From positions 124,001 to 188,000 of the forward strand of contig CAUAFT010000003.1 in NCBI GenBank assembly GCA_958428365.1: a DNA stretch of 64,000 nt, read 5' to 3'. The stretch is from an uncultured Lachnospiraceae bacterium (GTDB lineage Bacteria; Bacillota; Clostridia; Lachnospirales; Lachnospiraceae). The translations under genes and the position numbers were made by a program. Positions within the stretch are counted from its first letter, which is position 1. Every line of letters begins with the position of its first letter. The notes under the pieces were generated by a model. It was not told the origin of the DNA. It made no database searches and saw nothing but the letters and a program-made list of their open reading frames with translations. Below, piece by piece: positions 15,273-23,714 of the stretch.

Positions 15273-15773
15273 TTGATTTCCATACAGATCCCAGACATCG
15301 GCAGCTTCATGACCAAATTTCTCTGCTCCGAACTCTTCGATTCTTTCCAGTTCATGGAGGGAACCTTACAAAATAGAATCACCTACACCTTCGACGGACA
15401 CATCCTCCCGGATTTCTACTCCGCCGATGAACTGGAAGCCGAAGGTCTTACCGGATTCACCTACCTTCCGTTTTCCATGCTCCGTCCAACCCTGTTCGAC
15501 CTGATCAAGGGAAAACGGACCCCCGGCTATTTCAAATTCACCCTCTTCGCCCCGCCGTCGGATTTTCCGGAACTGGCAGCCGTCTCCGGCGACTCCCTTG
15601 CCAGCATTCGGGGACTGCTGTTAAATCTAAAATTTCAAAACGGGGAACTGACCGCCACCACTGGAGTCTCCTACCAGATTTTTTCCCTGGACAAATCCCT
15701 GGAGTATGAGTGGGACAACCACATCCGCAGCTTCTTTCGGGAATATGCCATCGCCTTTGAGGAAATATCCTGA
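15273..15773 (+). CDS. DUF5721-like protein
   Basis: A 166-aa soluble protein with no signal peptide or membrane segment, beginning (M)ISIQIPDIGSFMTKFLCSE and containing 'ILPDFYSADELEAEGLTGF', 'YLPFSMLRPTLFDLIKGKRT' and 'WDNHIRSFFREYAIAFEE'. I associate it with DUF5721, a family known mainly from Lachnospiraceae with no assigned function. The start is TTG at 15273, 11 bp after AGGAGG; no ATG fits. The mRNA has an unusually long structured leader (15061-15200) shared with asnA, so the gene is probably under the same post-transcriptional control. Confidence 0.75.
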   Translation: MISIQIPDIGSFMTKFLCSELFDSFQFMEGTLQNRITYTFDGHILPDFYSADELEAEGLTGFTYLPFSMLRPTLFDLIKGKRTPGYFKFTLFAPPSDFPELAAVSGDSLASIRGLLLNLKFQNGELTATTGVSYQIFSLDKSLEYEWDNHIRSFFREYAIAFEEIS

Positions 15774-15890
15774 CAATTTCATTACAATCGCTGATTTTAA
15801 GCGTATTTTTCTTTACTTTTGGCAATTCCTGTGCTATGGTTAAGTTAGTGCTAGAGCACGCCTATATTTATATTTTGGAGGTACTTTTAT

Positions 15891-16094
15891 ATGAACAAAG
15901 GTACAGTAAAATGGTTTAACAACCAAAAGGGTTACGGCTTCATCTCAGACGAAGAAGGCAATGATGTATTCGTACATTTCTCCGGTCTGAACATGGAAGG
16001 ATTCAAATCCTTAGAGGAGGGAGCATCTGTGGAATTTGAAGTCACAGAAGGCGCAAAGGGTCCTCAGGCGGTAAACGTAACCGTATTGAATTAG
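15891..16094 (+). CDS. cold-shock domain protein
   Basis: A 67-aa single OB-fold RNA chaperone of the CspA family that binds single-stranded nucleic acids and melts mRNA structure. Both RNA-binding motifs are clear: 'KGYGFIS' (RNP1) and 'VFVHFS' (RNP2). N-terminus MNKGTVKWFNNQ is canonical, and length is typical. TTGGAGG-type ribosome-binding site lies 8 bp before the ATG. The gene stands alone, with a leader of roughly 50-60 bases; there is a terminator downstream shared with the convergent lspA. Confidence 0.97.
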   Translation: MNKGTVKWFNNQKGYGFISDEEGNDVFVHFSGLNMEGFKSLEEGASVEFEVTEGAKGPQAVNVTVLN

Positions 16095-16220
16095 TCTTTT
16101 GACTACTATTATCACAGGTTTTCAATGTACCTTTTTCTATAATAGACAGATTGTTCTTGAAAGTTAAGATAGTTTTTTTATTATGATAAAAGTCAGATAT
16201 TGAGTAACAACTATGATACA

Positions 16221-16250
16221 AAAAAGGTGTCCATATGGGCACCCTTTTTT
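16221..16250. terminator. bidirectional terminator between csp and lspA
   Basis: AAAAAGGTGTCC-ATAT-GGGCACCCTTTTTT: a 7-bp GC-rich stem with A/T runs on both sides. Confidence 0.75.
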
Positions 16251-16257
16251 GGTGTAT

Positions 16258-16716
16258 CTATTTCCTGCTCTTTCCCGATGTCACCGCCATAAGAATGACT
16301 CCAAAAAAGATAAAAAAGTCCGAAATGTTAAAGATCATCCGGTTCAGCCATTTCCACGGAGTGGAAAACCGCAGATAATCCACCACATATCCTCTTCGGT
16401 ACCTGTCCAAAAGGTTGTTCGCCCCGCCTGCTAACAACAGGGCGGCTCCAACTCTATCCCCTGTTCTGCCTCTTTTTTTCAGAACGCTTGCAGTATAAAT
16501 AGCAGCGCCCGCCAAAGCCAGTGTCTGTATCCTGCATACGATTCCCGGCTTTTTTTCCAACACATTACAGGCGGCACCATAATTGTGGTATTTTTCTATC
16601 TGTATTCTGCCTTTGAGACAGCTTTTCTTCTCATGGTCTCTCAGAGACCGCTCGACCTTTTCCTTGATTCCAAGATCCAAAAAGAAGGCAGCCACACTCA
16701 TCCATAAGTATCTCAT
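16258..16716 (-). CDS. lspA: signal peptidase II-like protein
   Basis: An LspA-type membrane aspartyl peptidase that removes prolipoprotein signal peptides after diacylglyceryl transfer. At 152 aa and with four hydrophobic segments the size fits. Conserved elements seen are 'HNYGAACNVL' (the N-x-GAA region), 'AGGANNLLDRYRRGYVVDYL' (first catalytic Asp) and 'IFNISDFFIFFGVIL' (second catalytic Asp in N-x-x-D). The ATG at 16716 has GGAGG five bases upstream; the ORF extends further 5' without such a site. It is more divergent than housekeeping LspA, so it may be a second copy. It lies 60 bp downstream of an S8 protease gene. Confidence 0.85.
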   Translation of the reverse strand: MRYLWMSVAAFFLDLGIKEKVERSLRDHEKKSCLKGRIQIEKYHNYGAACNVLEKKPGIVCRIQTLALAGAAIYTASVLKKRGRTGDRVGAALLLAGGANNLLDRYRRGYVVDYLRFSTPWKWLNRMIFNISDFFIFFGVILMAVTSGKSRK

Positions 16717-16776
16717 ATGTTCCTCCTTTCGATGCAGGCGGCAGATATCATATCTGTTATATGATGCCACATTTGC

Positions 16777-18468
16777 CTACGAGTTCCTGCGCATGCTTAA
16801 AAATGCCTGATACAGATTCAGCCTTCCATATCCTTCTTCCGGGTTCGGGTATCCTCTTCCCGGATCCCGATCGGCGCCTAACAGAAAATAATTCTTGATC
16901 TTACTGGTATTTAAGGAACTGTCATTTCCCCTGACAACTCCCCATTCCATCATCTGTGCCGAGGCTCCGGCGGCAATGGCAGCCGCAATACTGGTTCCCG
17001 TCCTGGTGGTGAATCTCTCATTCAAGTCCGGTCCATAGACTTCCACTGCCGGAGCCAGAAAATCAGGCTTCACCTGGTTAAAAATGTTGAATCCTCTGCC
17101 CGAATCCAGATACAGGCTGTTATTCGCCGCGTTATAGCCTCCCACCGACATGGGTATTTGGGCGCTGGATGGCTCCGTCAGCGTGGTCTCCGGATTGGAT
17201 CTGAGGAAAAAAGCCTCACCTTCCTGAAACTCTGACAACGGAAGCCATATATGATACCGCCCCATCACATAGTTGACCGGAAAGACACGGATCTTCCAGA
17301 TTCCCCGGGCAGGGGCTTCAAACCGCAAAAGGATCAGTTCATTGCTCCTGGCGTACTCTGCCAGACTGTATTCTACCGTCACGGTGGTTTCCTCCAGCAG
17401 AAAACGATACTGAACCCGTTCCCCCTGTCTCGCCCTCACCATGGGAAGCAGCTCTCCGGTTGGAGACTGGACGGCAACAGCCACAAGCTCTGGCGAATTT
17501 GTCCACAGCTCTGCCATAAAACCCGGTACGCCCTCGCTGACGCTGATCTCCACCTCCTCATACTCCTGCTGGGGAAGCAGATTTCCCAGATAGTGGTGTC
17601 TGGCATTCGCCTCATTTCCCGTCGCCACGGTCACCGCTCTCATTCTCCGCACCGCCACATAATCCAGGATCGACGCCAGGGGAGAAAATCCACCGCGTCC
17701 TCCGAAGTTTGAACCGATTCCCAGACAGAGTACCAGCGGTTTGCTCAACCTATACGCCAGATTATGTAAATAGGAAATTCCCGCCATAATATCATTCTCC
17801 TGATAGGCCTCGGCTCCCTCCCTGATAAAATAGTAATCTCTCAGGTATTGCTTTGCTCCCTTCAGCTTCACCATCGCAATATCTGCCTCCGGCGCCGCTC
17901 CGATAAAGTCTCTTTGGATATCCGCCGATCCGGCTGCCACTCCCGCCAGAAAGGTTCCATGTCCATTCTCATCACGGCTTGGCACGATGGAATAGGGATC
18001 TCCCGAACGGATCGCCTGATTAATCTGATCTGTGGTAAACTCCGCCCCATATTTAAAGTTCTCCGGTACCGTTCCGTCCATAATGGTCTGATCCCAGATC
18101 CCCATGATTTTGGTACTGCCATCCTCTCTGCGAAAAACCGGATTGAGGTAGTCGATCCCTGTATCCACGAATCCGATGAGGATTCCATTTCCCTTTAAGG
18201 ACAGAGTAGGAAAATTCTGCATGGTGAGAATCCCGGTTTTTTCTAACGCAGCCGTGTCCATCAACCCATAACAGTCCGGAATACCAAAGTAAGTGAAACG
18301 GTTGATGCTGATCTCCTCATTTCTTCCGTCAAAATAAAGGACTTCATAACCAGCCTCCAGAGGTTGTACGCAGGACGCCTCCTCCCTATAGATATTCCCT
18401 CTCCCGGTAAGGCTGTTTATGAAGTCATAATAATCATTTGAATAGATTGCCTCTTTGCATTGATCCAT
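16777..18468 (-). CDS. subtilisin-family S8 serine protease
   Basis: A 563-aa S8 peptidase with an intact triad: Asp in 'GFVDTGIDYLNP' (about residue 102), His in 'DENGHGTFLAGVAAG' (about 170) and Ser in 'RTGTSIAAAIAAGAS' near the C-terminus. About 90 residues precede the catalytic domain with no signal peptide. A long insertion with beta-rich sequence (about 300-450) lies between the His and Ser parts, as in clostridial CspABC-like proteases. The start ATG at 18468 follows CAGGAAC; the ATG ten codons earlier lacks a site. CspB-like proteases activate the germination hydrolase SleC, but that role here is only a possibility. Confidence 0.88.
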   Translation of the reverse strand: MDQCKEAIYSNDYYDFINSLTGRGNIYREEASCVQPLEAGYEVLYFDGRNEEISINRFTYFGIPDCYGLMDTAALEKTGILTMQNFPTLSLKGNGILIGFVDTGIDYLNPVFRREDGSTKIMGIWDQTIMDGTVPENFKYGAEFTTDQINQAIRSGDPYSIVPSRDENGHGTFLAGVAAGSADIQRDFIGAAPEADIAMVKLKGAKQYLRDYYFIREGAEAYQENDIMAGISYLHNLAYRLSKPLVLCLGIGSNFGGRGGFSPLASILDYVAVRRMRAVTVATGNEANARHHYLGNLLPQQEYEEVEISVSEGVPGFMAELWTNSPELVAVAVQSPTGELLPMVRARQGERVQYRFLLEETTVTVEYSLAEYARSNELILLRFEAPARGIWKIRVFPVNYVMGRYHIWLPLSEFQEGEAFFLRSNPETTLTEPSSAQIPMSVGGYNAANNSLYLDSGRGFNIFNQVKPDFLAPAVEVYGPDLNERFTTRTGTSIAAAIAAGASAQMMEWGVVRGNDSSLNTSKIKNYFLLGADRDPGRGYPNPEEGYGRLNLYQAFLSMRRNS

Positions 18469-18575
18469 CTTGTTCCTGCCAGAAATTACTCGTTTCATCC
18501 TATGCCGGAAAATTTTATTTCATGCCGGATGCTAGGCAGAAACGATGCTTCACTGTTTTCATCAGATGGTATGTT

Positions 18576-20138
18576 CTATGCCATACCCGCACCGGAAGCA
18601 CGGGACACATTCTGATCCTCCAGACTCAGGCACCCACGCATACTGATGATCGGTCCGCCTGTTTTTTCAATATATTCCTTCGTGATGACCACCTTACCGA
18701 TGTTGTCATCCTTCGGGATCTCATACATGATATCCAACATGAACTCTTCTATGATGGCACGCAGGGCTCTGGCTCCCACCTTCTTCTCCTTCGCCTGCTT
18801 TGCAATGGCACGCAGAGCTTCCTCTTCAAATTCCAGCTTCACCTCATCCATCTCCAAAAGCTTCTGATACTGCTTTAGGATGGCATTTTTCGGCTCCTTT
18901 AAGATACGCACCAGCATATCCTCCGTCAGCGCCTCTAAGGAAAAGAGGATCGGCAGTCGTCCGATAAATTCCGGAATCATTCCAAAATTGCGGATATCCT
19001 CCACCGTCACCTTCTGCAAAATATTCTCATCCTCATCGTAACGGTCCTTTAAATCCGCCTTAAATCCCATGGAGGACTCTTTATTTAACCGTTCTTTAAT
19101 TACCTGATCCAGGTCGGGAAATGCACCGCCGCAGATAAAGAGGATATTTCTCGTATTGACGGTCACCATCGGCACCATGGCATTCTTACTGCTGGCTCCC
19201 ACAGGCACCTCCACGTCAGCTCCCTCTAGGAGCTTCAGCATTCCCTGCTGAACACTCTCCCCGCTGACATCCCTCTGGTTGGCATTTTTCTTCTTGGCGA
19301 TCTTATCGATCTCGTCGATGAAGATGATTCCCCGCTCGGCTCTCTCGATATCGTTATCTGCCGCCGCCAACAGCTTGGAAACCACGCTCTCAATGTCGTC
19401 CCCGATATAACCTGCCTCCGTTAAGGAAGTAGCATCGGTGATGGCAAGGGGCACATCCAACAGTCTCGCCAGTGTCCGCACCATATAGGTCTTACCGGAA
19501 CCGGTCGGACCCACCATGAGCATATTGGACTTCTCGATCTCGATATCATCCTTCGCACCAGAAGCCACTCTCTTATAATGATTATATACCGCTACGGACA
19601 TGACTTTTTTCGCATGATCCTGTCCCACGATATACTCATCCAGACTTGCCTTGATCTTGTGGGGAGCCGGAATCTTGCGGATATCCAATGCCGGCTTCTC
19701 CTTCTTTTCCTTTGGCTTTTTCTTCTTCACCTGCTGATTCTTCGGAAACATGCCCTGCAGATCAGACAGATTGATCATGCTGATGTTTGGAATATTTCCC
19801 ATCCCCAGATTAGCCGGGTTGAAGTTCTCAATATTGAATCCCGATGTATTCATGCTGTCAAAGGTTTTTTGCATACAGTCCCTGCAAATGGAGATATTGT
19901 TGGGAATTTTAATCATCTTTCCCGCCTTGCTCTCCGGTCTGCGGCAGATGTAGCAGATCTCTTCAAATTCTTCTTCCCTGGAATCCGCCGAATCCTTCTG
20001 TTCTGCCCCGGTTACTTCCAGTTCTTTTGTCTCTTCTGTTCTTTCTCTCTCCTCTGTTCCCTGCTCGTTTTCCCCGTTCTCATTCACCACTGCTTTTTCT
20101 ATCTCCCCATCGTTCCATTCTCTATTATCTTCTGACAT
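18576..20138 (-). CDS. clpX: ClpX-like AAA+ unfoldase with extended acidic N-terminus
   Basis: ATP-dependent unfoldase of the ClpX family, feeding substrates to ClpP. Order: an acidic disordered tail (1-60) absent from ordinary ClpX; a C4 zinc finger (C62, C65, C85, C88); a Lys-rich linker (about 136-150); then the AAA+ module with Walker A 'GPTGSGKT' (about 210-217), Walker B 'GIIFIDEIDKIAKKK', a pore-type 'AGYIGDDIE' and 'EFIGRLP' (sensor/arginine region). The ClpP-contact loop reads SMGF instead of IGF. It is 520 aa against the usual 410-430, and no clpP is adjacent, so it may be a specialised paralogue. Confidence 0.88.
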   Translation of the reverse strand: MSEDNREWNDGEIEKAVVNENGENEQGTEERERTEETKELEVTGAEQKDSADSREEEFEEICYICRRPESKAGKMIKIPNNISICRDCMQKTFDSMNTSGFNIENFNPANLGMGNIPNISMINLSDLQGMFPKNQQVKKKKPKEKKEKPALDIRKIPAPHKIKASLDEYIVGQDHAKKVMSVAVYNHYKRVASGAKDDIEIEKSNMLMVGPTGSGKTYMVRTLARLLDVPLAITDATSLTEAGYIGDDIESVVSKLLAAADNDIERAERGIIFIDEIDKIAKKKNANQRDVSGESVQQGMLKLLEGADVEVPVGASSKNAMVPMVTVNTRNILFICGGAFPDLDQVIKERLNKESSMGFKADLKDRYDEDENILQKVTVEDIRNFGMIPEFIGRLPILFSLEALTEDMLVRILKEPKNAILKQYQKLLEMDEVKLEFEEEALRAIAKQAKEKKVGARALRAIIEEFMLDIMYEIPKDDNIGKVVITKEYIEKTGGPIISMRGCLSLEDQNVSRASGAGMA

Positions 20139-20257
20139 TTTTCTCTCCTATCAGTCTTTTTATTCAACTCTTTCTTCAACAACTGCCCCCATTATAAGTC
20201 ATTACCGGGGCAATCTCAATGCGAATTGAAGAAAAAAAACGGAATTTAGAAAAATTT

Positions 20258-20307
20258 AATGATTCGGCTGACACTGAGAATTCTATCTTGGCATCCACCG
20301 AATCATT
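20258..20307. repeat. 10-bp inverted repeat in the clpX-gatB gap
   Basis: AATGATTCGG (20258-20267) and CCGAATCATT (20298-20307) are perfect inverses around 30 bases. The 20139-20399 gap otherwise shows only AT-rich sequence. There is no T-run after the stem for the minus-strand gatB transcript, so it is not a clear terminator. Confidence 0.5.
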
Positions 20308-20399
20308 TCATTATGCATAGTAACTTTTCAATATAAAAAATCTTTCATACCATATTTTCAATATGATAACTCTTCTGATTATAATAATTCTTTTCGATT

Positions 20400-21830
20400 T
20401 TACAGCAGCTCTTTTAATATCTGGTTTACCATGCCCGGATTGGCTTTTCCTTTCATAGCCTTCATGGTCTGACCTACTAAAAAGCCGATGGCTTTTTCTT
20501 TTCCATTGTGGTAATCTTCTACGGATTTTGGATTGTCCTTGATAATCTGCTCAATGGTGGAACGCAAAGCGCCCTCGTCGTTGACCGTCTTTAATCCCTT
20601 CTCTTCCACGTACTGGTCCGGGTCGATATCCCTGTCAAAAATCTGCTCGAAGACTTCCTTCGCCACGGTGCTGTTGATGGTGCCTGCGTCCGCAAGCTCA
20701 ATTAATTTTGCAAGATTTTCCGGTGAAAAACGGATGTCCTCCGGTTCCATCTCATGTTCTTTTAAGAGACGCAGGGTCTCTACCATGAGCCAGTTGGAGA
20801 CCTTCTTTGGCTTATTACAGATTGCCGTGGTGGCTTCAAAGATGTCTGCCATGTGTTTGGAACCTGTGATGATCTCCGCATCGTAGTCCGGCAGATCGTA
20901 TTCCTTTTTATAGCGCTCCAGTTTCGCTGTGCGAAGTTCCGGTTCCTTTGCCTTGATTTCGGCAAGCCATTCGTCGCTGATTAAAATTGGCACTAAGTCC
21001 GGCTCCGGGAAGTAACGGTAATCCTGGGCATCCTCTTTGCTTCGCATGGCATAGGAATATTCCTTATTGTCATCCCAGCGTCTTGTCTCCTGGATGACTT
21101 CTTTTCCCTCTTCTAAGAGTTCGATCTGACGTGCCCGCTCTCCCTCGATGGCTCTGGCTATCGCCTTAAAGGAGTTCAGGTTCTTCATTTCGGTACGGGT
21201 TCCGAATTCCTCCACTCCCACTTCACGGACAGAGAGGTTGACATCGGCACGCATGGAACCCTCGTTTAATTTACAGTCGGAGGCTCCTAAGTACTGGATA
21301 ATCAGTCTCAGTTTTTCCAGATAGGCAATGACCTCTTCTGCGGAACGCATATCCGGCTCCGATACGATCTCAATCAGAGGTACGCCGGAACGGTTATAGT
21401 CTACGATGGAGCAGTCTTCCCATTCGTCATGAACCAGTTTTCCCGCATCCTCCTCCATATGAATCTCGTGGATACCAATGCTCTTCTTTCCGGTGCTTGT
21501 CTCGATTTCTACGCTTCCGTCTCTGCAGATTGGCAGATAGAGCTGGGAAATCTGATAGTTCTGTGGATTATCCGGGTAAAAATAATTCTTTCTGTCAAAT
21601 TTACAGTACTGGGTAATCTTACAATTCGTTGCAAGTCCCACTGCGATGGCATATTCCACAACCTGCTTATTTAAGACCGGAAGGGAACCCGGCATTCCGG
21701 TGCAGACCGGACAGGTATGGGTGTTCGGCGCTCCTCCAAACTCTGTGGAACAGGAGCAGAAAATCTTTGTTTTTGTGGCAAGTTCTACATGGACTTCCAG
21801 TCCAATGACGGTTTCATACTGTTTGCTCAT
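20400..21830 (-). CDS. gatB: aspartyl/glutamyl-tRNA amidotransferase subunit B
   Basis: The kinase/transamidation subunit of GatCAB. It binds misacylated Asp-tRNA(Asn) or Glu-tRNA(Gln), phosphorylates the carboxylate and uses ammonia from GatA. The 476-aa protein starts YETVIGLEVHVELATKTKIFC and has 'CPVCTGMPGSLPVLN', 'KFDRKNYFYPDNPQNYQISQ' (metal and ATP site), 'MRADVNLSVRE' and a C-terminal YqeY-like domain ending 'KGKANPGMVNQILKELL'. It follows gatA by 11 bp. Presence of an archaeal-type AspRS in the same operon points to Asp-tRNA(Asn) as at least one substrate. Confidence 0.97.
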   Translation of the reverse strand: MSKQYETVIGLEVHVELATKTKIFCSCSTEFGGAPNTHTCPVCTGMPGSLPVLNKQVVEYAIAVGLATNCKITQYCKFDRKNYFYPDNPQNYQISQLYLPICRDGSVEIETSTGKKSIGIHEIHMEEDAGKLVHDEWEDCSIVDYNRSGVPLIEIVSEPDMRSAEEVIAYLEKLRLIIQYLGASDCKLNEGSMRADVNLSVREVGVEEFGTRTEMKNLNSFKAIARAIEGERARQIELLEEGKEVIQETRRWDDNKEYSYAMRSKEDAQDYRYFPEPDLVPILISDEWLAEIKAKEPELRTAKLERYKKEYDLPDYDAEIITGSKHMADIFEATTAICNKPKKVSNWLMVETLRLLKEHEMEPEDIRFSPENLAKLIELADAGTINSTVAKEVFEQIFDRDIDPDQYVEEKGLKTVNDEGALRSTIEQIIKDNPKSVEDYHNGKEKAIGFLVGQTMKAMKGKANPGMVNQILKELL

Positions 21831-21841
21831 TTTCTCTCCTC

Positions 21842-23305
21842 CTATTCTCCTGCCAGAGGGCAGTGTCTGTACTCTCTGGTCTGCTCAAAGGCATATGCCG
21901 TCTGAATGATTTTTTTCTCCTGGAAACAGTCTCCGATCAGCTGCAAGCCGATTGGAAGTCCGCTACTGTCCACTCCGCATGGGAGGGTCATGCCCGGAAG
22001 TCCGGCAAGGTTGACAGAAATCGTATAGATATCTCCCAGATACATTTTTAACGGGTCCTCTAAGGAGGAACCGAGTTTTGGTGCCGTCGTCGGTGCGGCA
22101 GGTCCTAAAATCACGTCATATTTTTCAAAGGCTTTGTCAAATGCCTGTTTAATCAATGCTTTTGTGCGAAGGGCTTTCAGATAATAGGCATCATAATAAC
22201 CGGAGCTTAAAACGAAGGAGCCTAACATGATACGGCGTTTTACCTCTGCGCCAAATCCTTCGGAACGCGTCTTTTTGTACATGCTGTGAAGCTCTTCGTA
22301 GTCTTTGGTACGGTATCCGTATTTTACGCCGTCGAAACGTGCCAGGTTGGAGCTTGCTTCCGCACTTGCAATGACATAGTAAGCCGGGATTGCGTACTCT
22401 ACAAGGCTTAAGTCGAATTCCTCTACGATGGCTCCCTTTTCTTCCAGTGTCTTTGCCGCTGCAAGGACAGCCTCTTTTACTTCTTCATTTAATCCTTCGC
22501 CAAAATAGTCTCTTGGGATTCCGATTCTCATGCCTTTTACATCATCTACCAATGCGGAGGTAAAGTCTGTATCCTTCCGCTCCATGGAAGTGGAGTCTTT
22601 CTTATCATAGGAAGTAATTGCTTCTAAAATCGTGGCACAGTCCGTCACATCCTTTGCAATCGGTCCAATCTGATCTAAGGAAGATCCGTAGGCGATCAGA
22701 CCATAACGGGAAACGGTTCCGTAAGTCGGCTTGATTCCGGTGACACCACAGAAAGCGCTTGGCTGTCGGATGGAACCGCCGGTGTCAGAACCCAATGCAT
22801 AAAAGCACTCTTCTGCGGCAACGGCTGCACAGGAACCGCCGGAAGAGCCTCCCGGTACATGCTCCAGATTCCACGGGTTCTTGGTTGCTCCGAATGCGGA
22901 GGTCTCAGTGGTGCTTCCCATGGCAAATTCGTCCATGTTGGTTTTTCCGATGATGACTGCCCCTGCTTTTTCCAGATTCTCCACTGCCTGGGCTGTGTAA
23001 GTAGGCATGAAATTATTTAAGATCTTAGAACTACAGGTGGTGAGCATATTTTTCGTACAGAGATTGTCTTTGATTGCCACCGGAACTCCGGCTAAAGGTC
23101 CCGTCAACTCTCCTGCATCGATACGTTTTTGCACCTCTTCTGCTTTCTTTAACGCACCTTCTTTGTCCAGAGTTACATAACTATGGACATCTGTTTCTAC
23201 CTTTTCTATCTGTGAAAAGACCGCTTCCACGGCTTCTTTTACGGTCACTTCTTTTGTCTGTATCTTTTTTCCCAGCTCCACAGCTGTCAAACTTGTAAGA
23301 CTCAT
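21842..23305 (-). CDS. gatA: aspartyl/glutamyl-tRNA amidotransferase subunit A
   Basis: Amidase subunit of GatCAB that releases ammonia from glutamine or asparagine and channels it to GatB. The amidase signature with the Ser-cisSer-Lys triad is plain: lysine in 'PVAIKDNLCTKNM', and 'VPGGSSGGSCAAVAAEECFYALGSDTGGSIRQPSAFCG' split here around the GGSSGGS loop and the nucleophile in DTGGS. At 487 aa the length is standard. It lies 15 bp downstream of gatC and 11 bp upstream of gatB within the aspS-gatCAB operon. Confidence 0.97.
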   Translation of the reverse strand: MSLTSLTAVELGKKIQTKEVTVKEAVEAVFSQIEKVETDVHSYVTLDKEGALKKAEEVQKRIDAGELTGPLAGVPVAIKDNLCTKNMLTTCSSKILNNFMPTYTAQAVENLEKAGAVIIGKTNMDEFAMGSTTETSAFGATKNPWNLEHVPGGSSGGSCAAVAAEECFYALGSDTGGSIRQPSAFCGVTGIKPTYGTVSRYGLIAYGSSLDQIGPIAKDVTDCATILEAITSYDKKDSTSMERKDTDFTSALVDDVKGMRIGIPRDYFGEGLNEEVKEAVLAAAKTLEEKGAIVEEFDLSLVEYAIPAYYVIASAEASSNLARFDGVKYGYRTKDYEELHSMYKKTRSEGFGAEVKRRIMLGSFVLSSGYYDAYYLKALRTKALIKQAFDKAFEKYDVILGPAAPTTAPKLGSSLEDPLKMYLGDIYTISVNLAGLPGMTLPCGVDSSGLPIGLQLIGDCFQEKKIIQTAYAFEQTREYRHCPLAGE

Positions 23306-23320
23306 CCTGTTCTCCTTTCC

Positions 23321-23614
23321 CTAACCAATGGTCTTTGGTACTTTGAATCCATCGTCTTTTGCGGACGGTGCATTTGCTAATGTGTCATCGTGTCCATTGC
23401 CGTTGGTCACGGCGTCCTCGCGGAACACATTGTTGACTGGGAATACGTGAGACATCGGTTCTACGCCTGATGTGTCCAGTTCGTTTAATTTATCTATATA
23501 GTCCAGCATTTTTCCCATGTCGGCTTTTGCCTGTTCTTTTTCTTCCGGGGATAGCTCTAATTTTGCCAAGATACCAACGTAATCGATGGTTTCATCGGAA
23601 ATAATATTTGCCAT
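23321..23614 (-). CDS. gatC: aspartyl/glutamyl-tRNA amidotransferase subunit C
   Basis: Small subunit that wraps and stabilises the GatA-GatB interface. The 97-aa protein reads MANIISDETIDYVGILAKLE, then 'LSPEEKEQAKADMGKMLDYIDKLNELDTSGVEPMSHV' (typical GatC body) and a C-terminal 'NVFREDAVTNGNGHDDTLANAPSAKDDGFKVPKTIG'. The start at 23614 is chosen because AAGGAG lies seven bases upstream; the ATG two codons earlier is too close to it. It is the second gene of the operon, 100 bp after aspS. Confidence 0.95.
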   Translation of the reverse strand: MANIISDETIDYVGILAKLELSPEEKEQAKADMGKMLDYIDKLNELDTSGVEPMSHVFPVNNVFREDAVTNGNGHDDTLANAPSAKDDGFKVPKTIG

Positions 23615-23714
23615 TGTCATTCTCCTTATTTTGATTATTCTATTGTGTTTGCGCTTCTATCAGCTTCTTTTACTGCTTATTTACTGCTTATTATTTTGCT
23701 CTATGCTCTATCTT

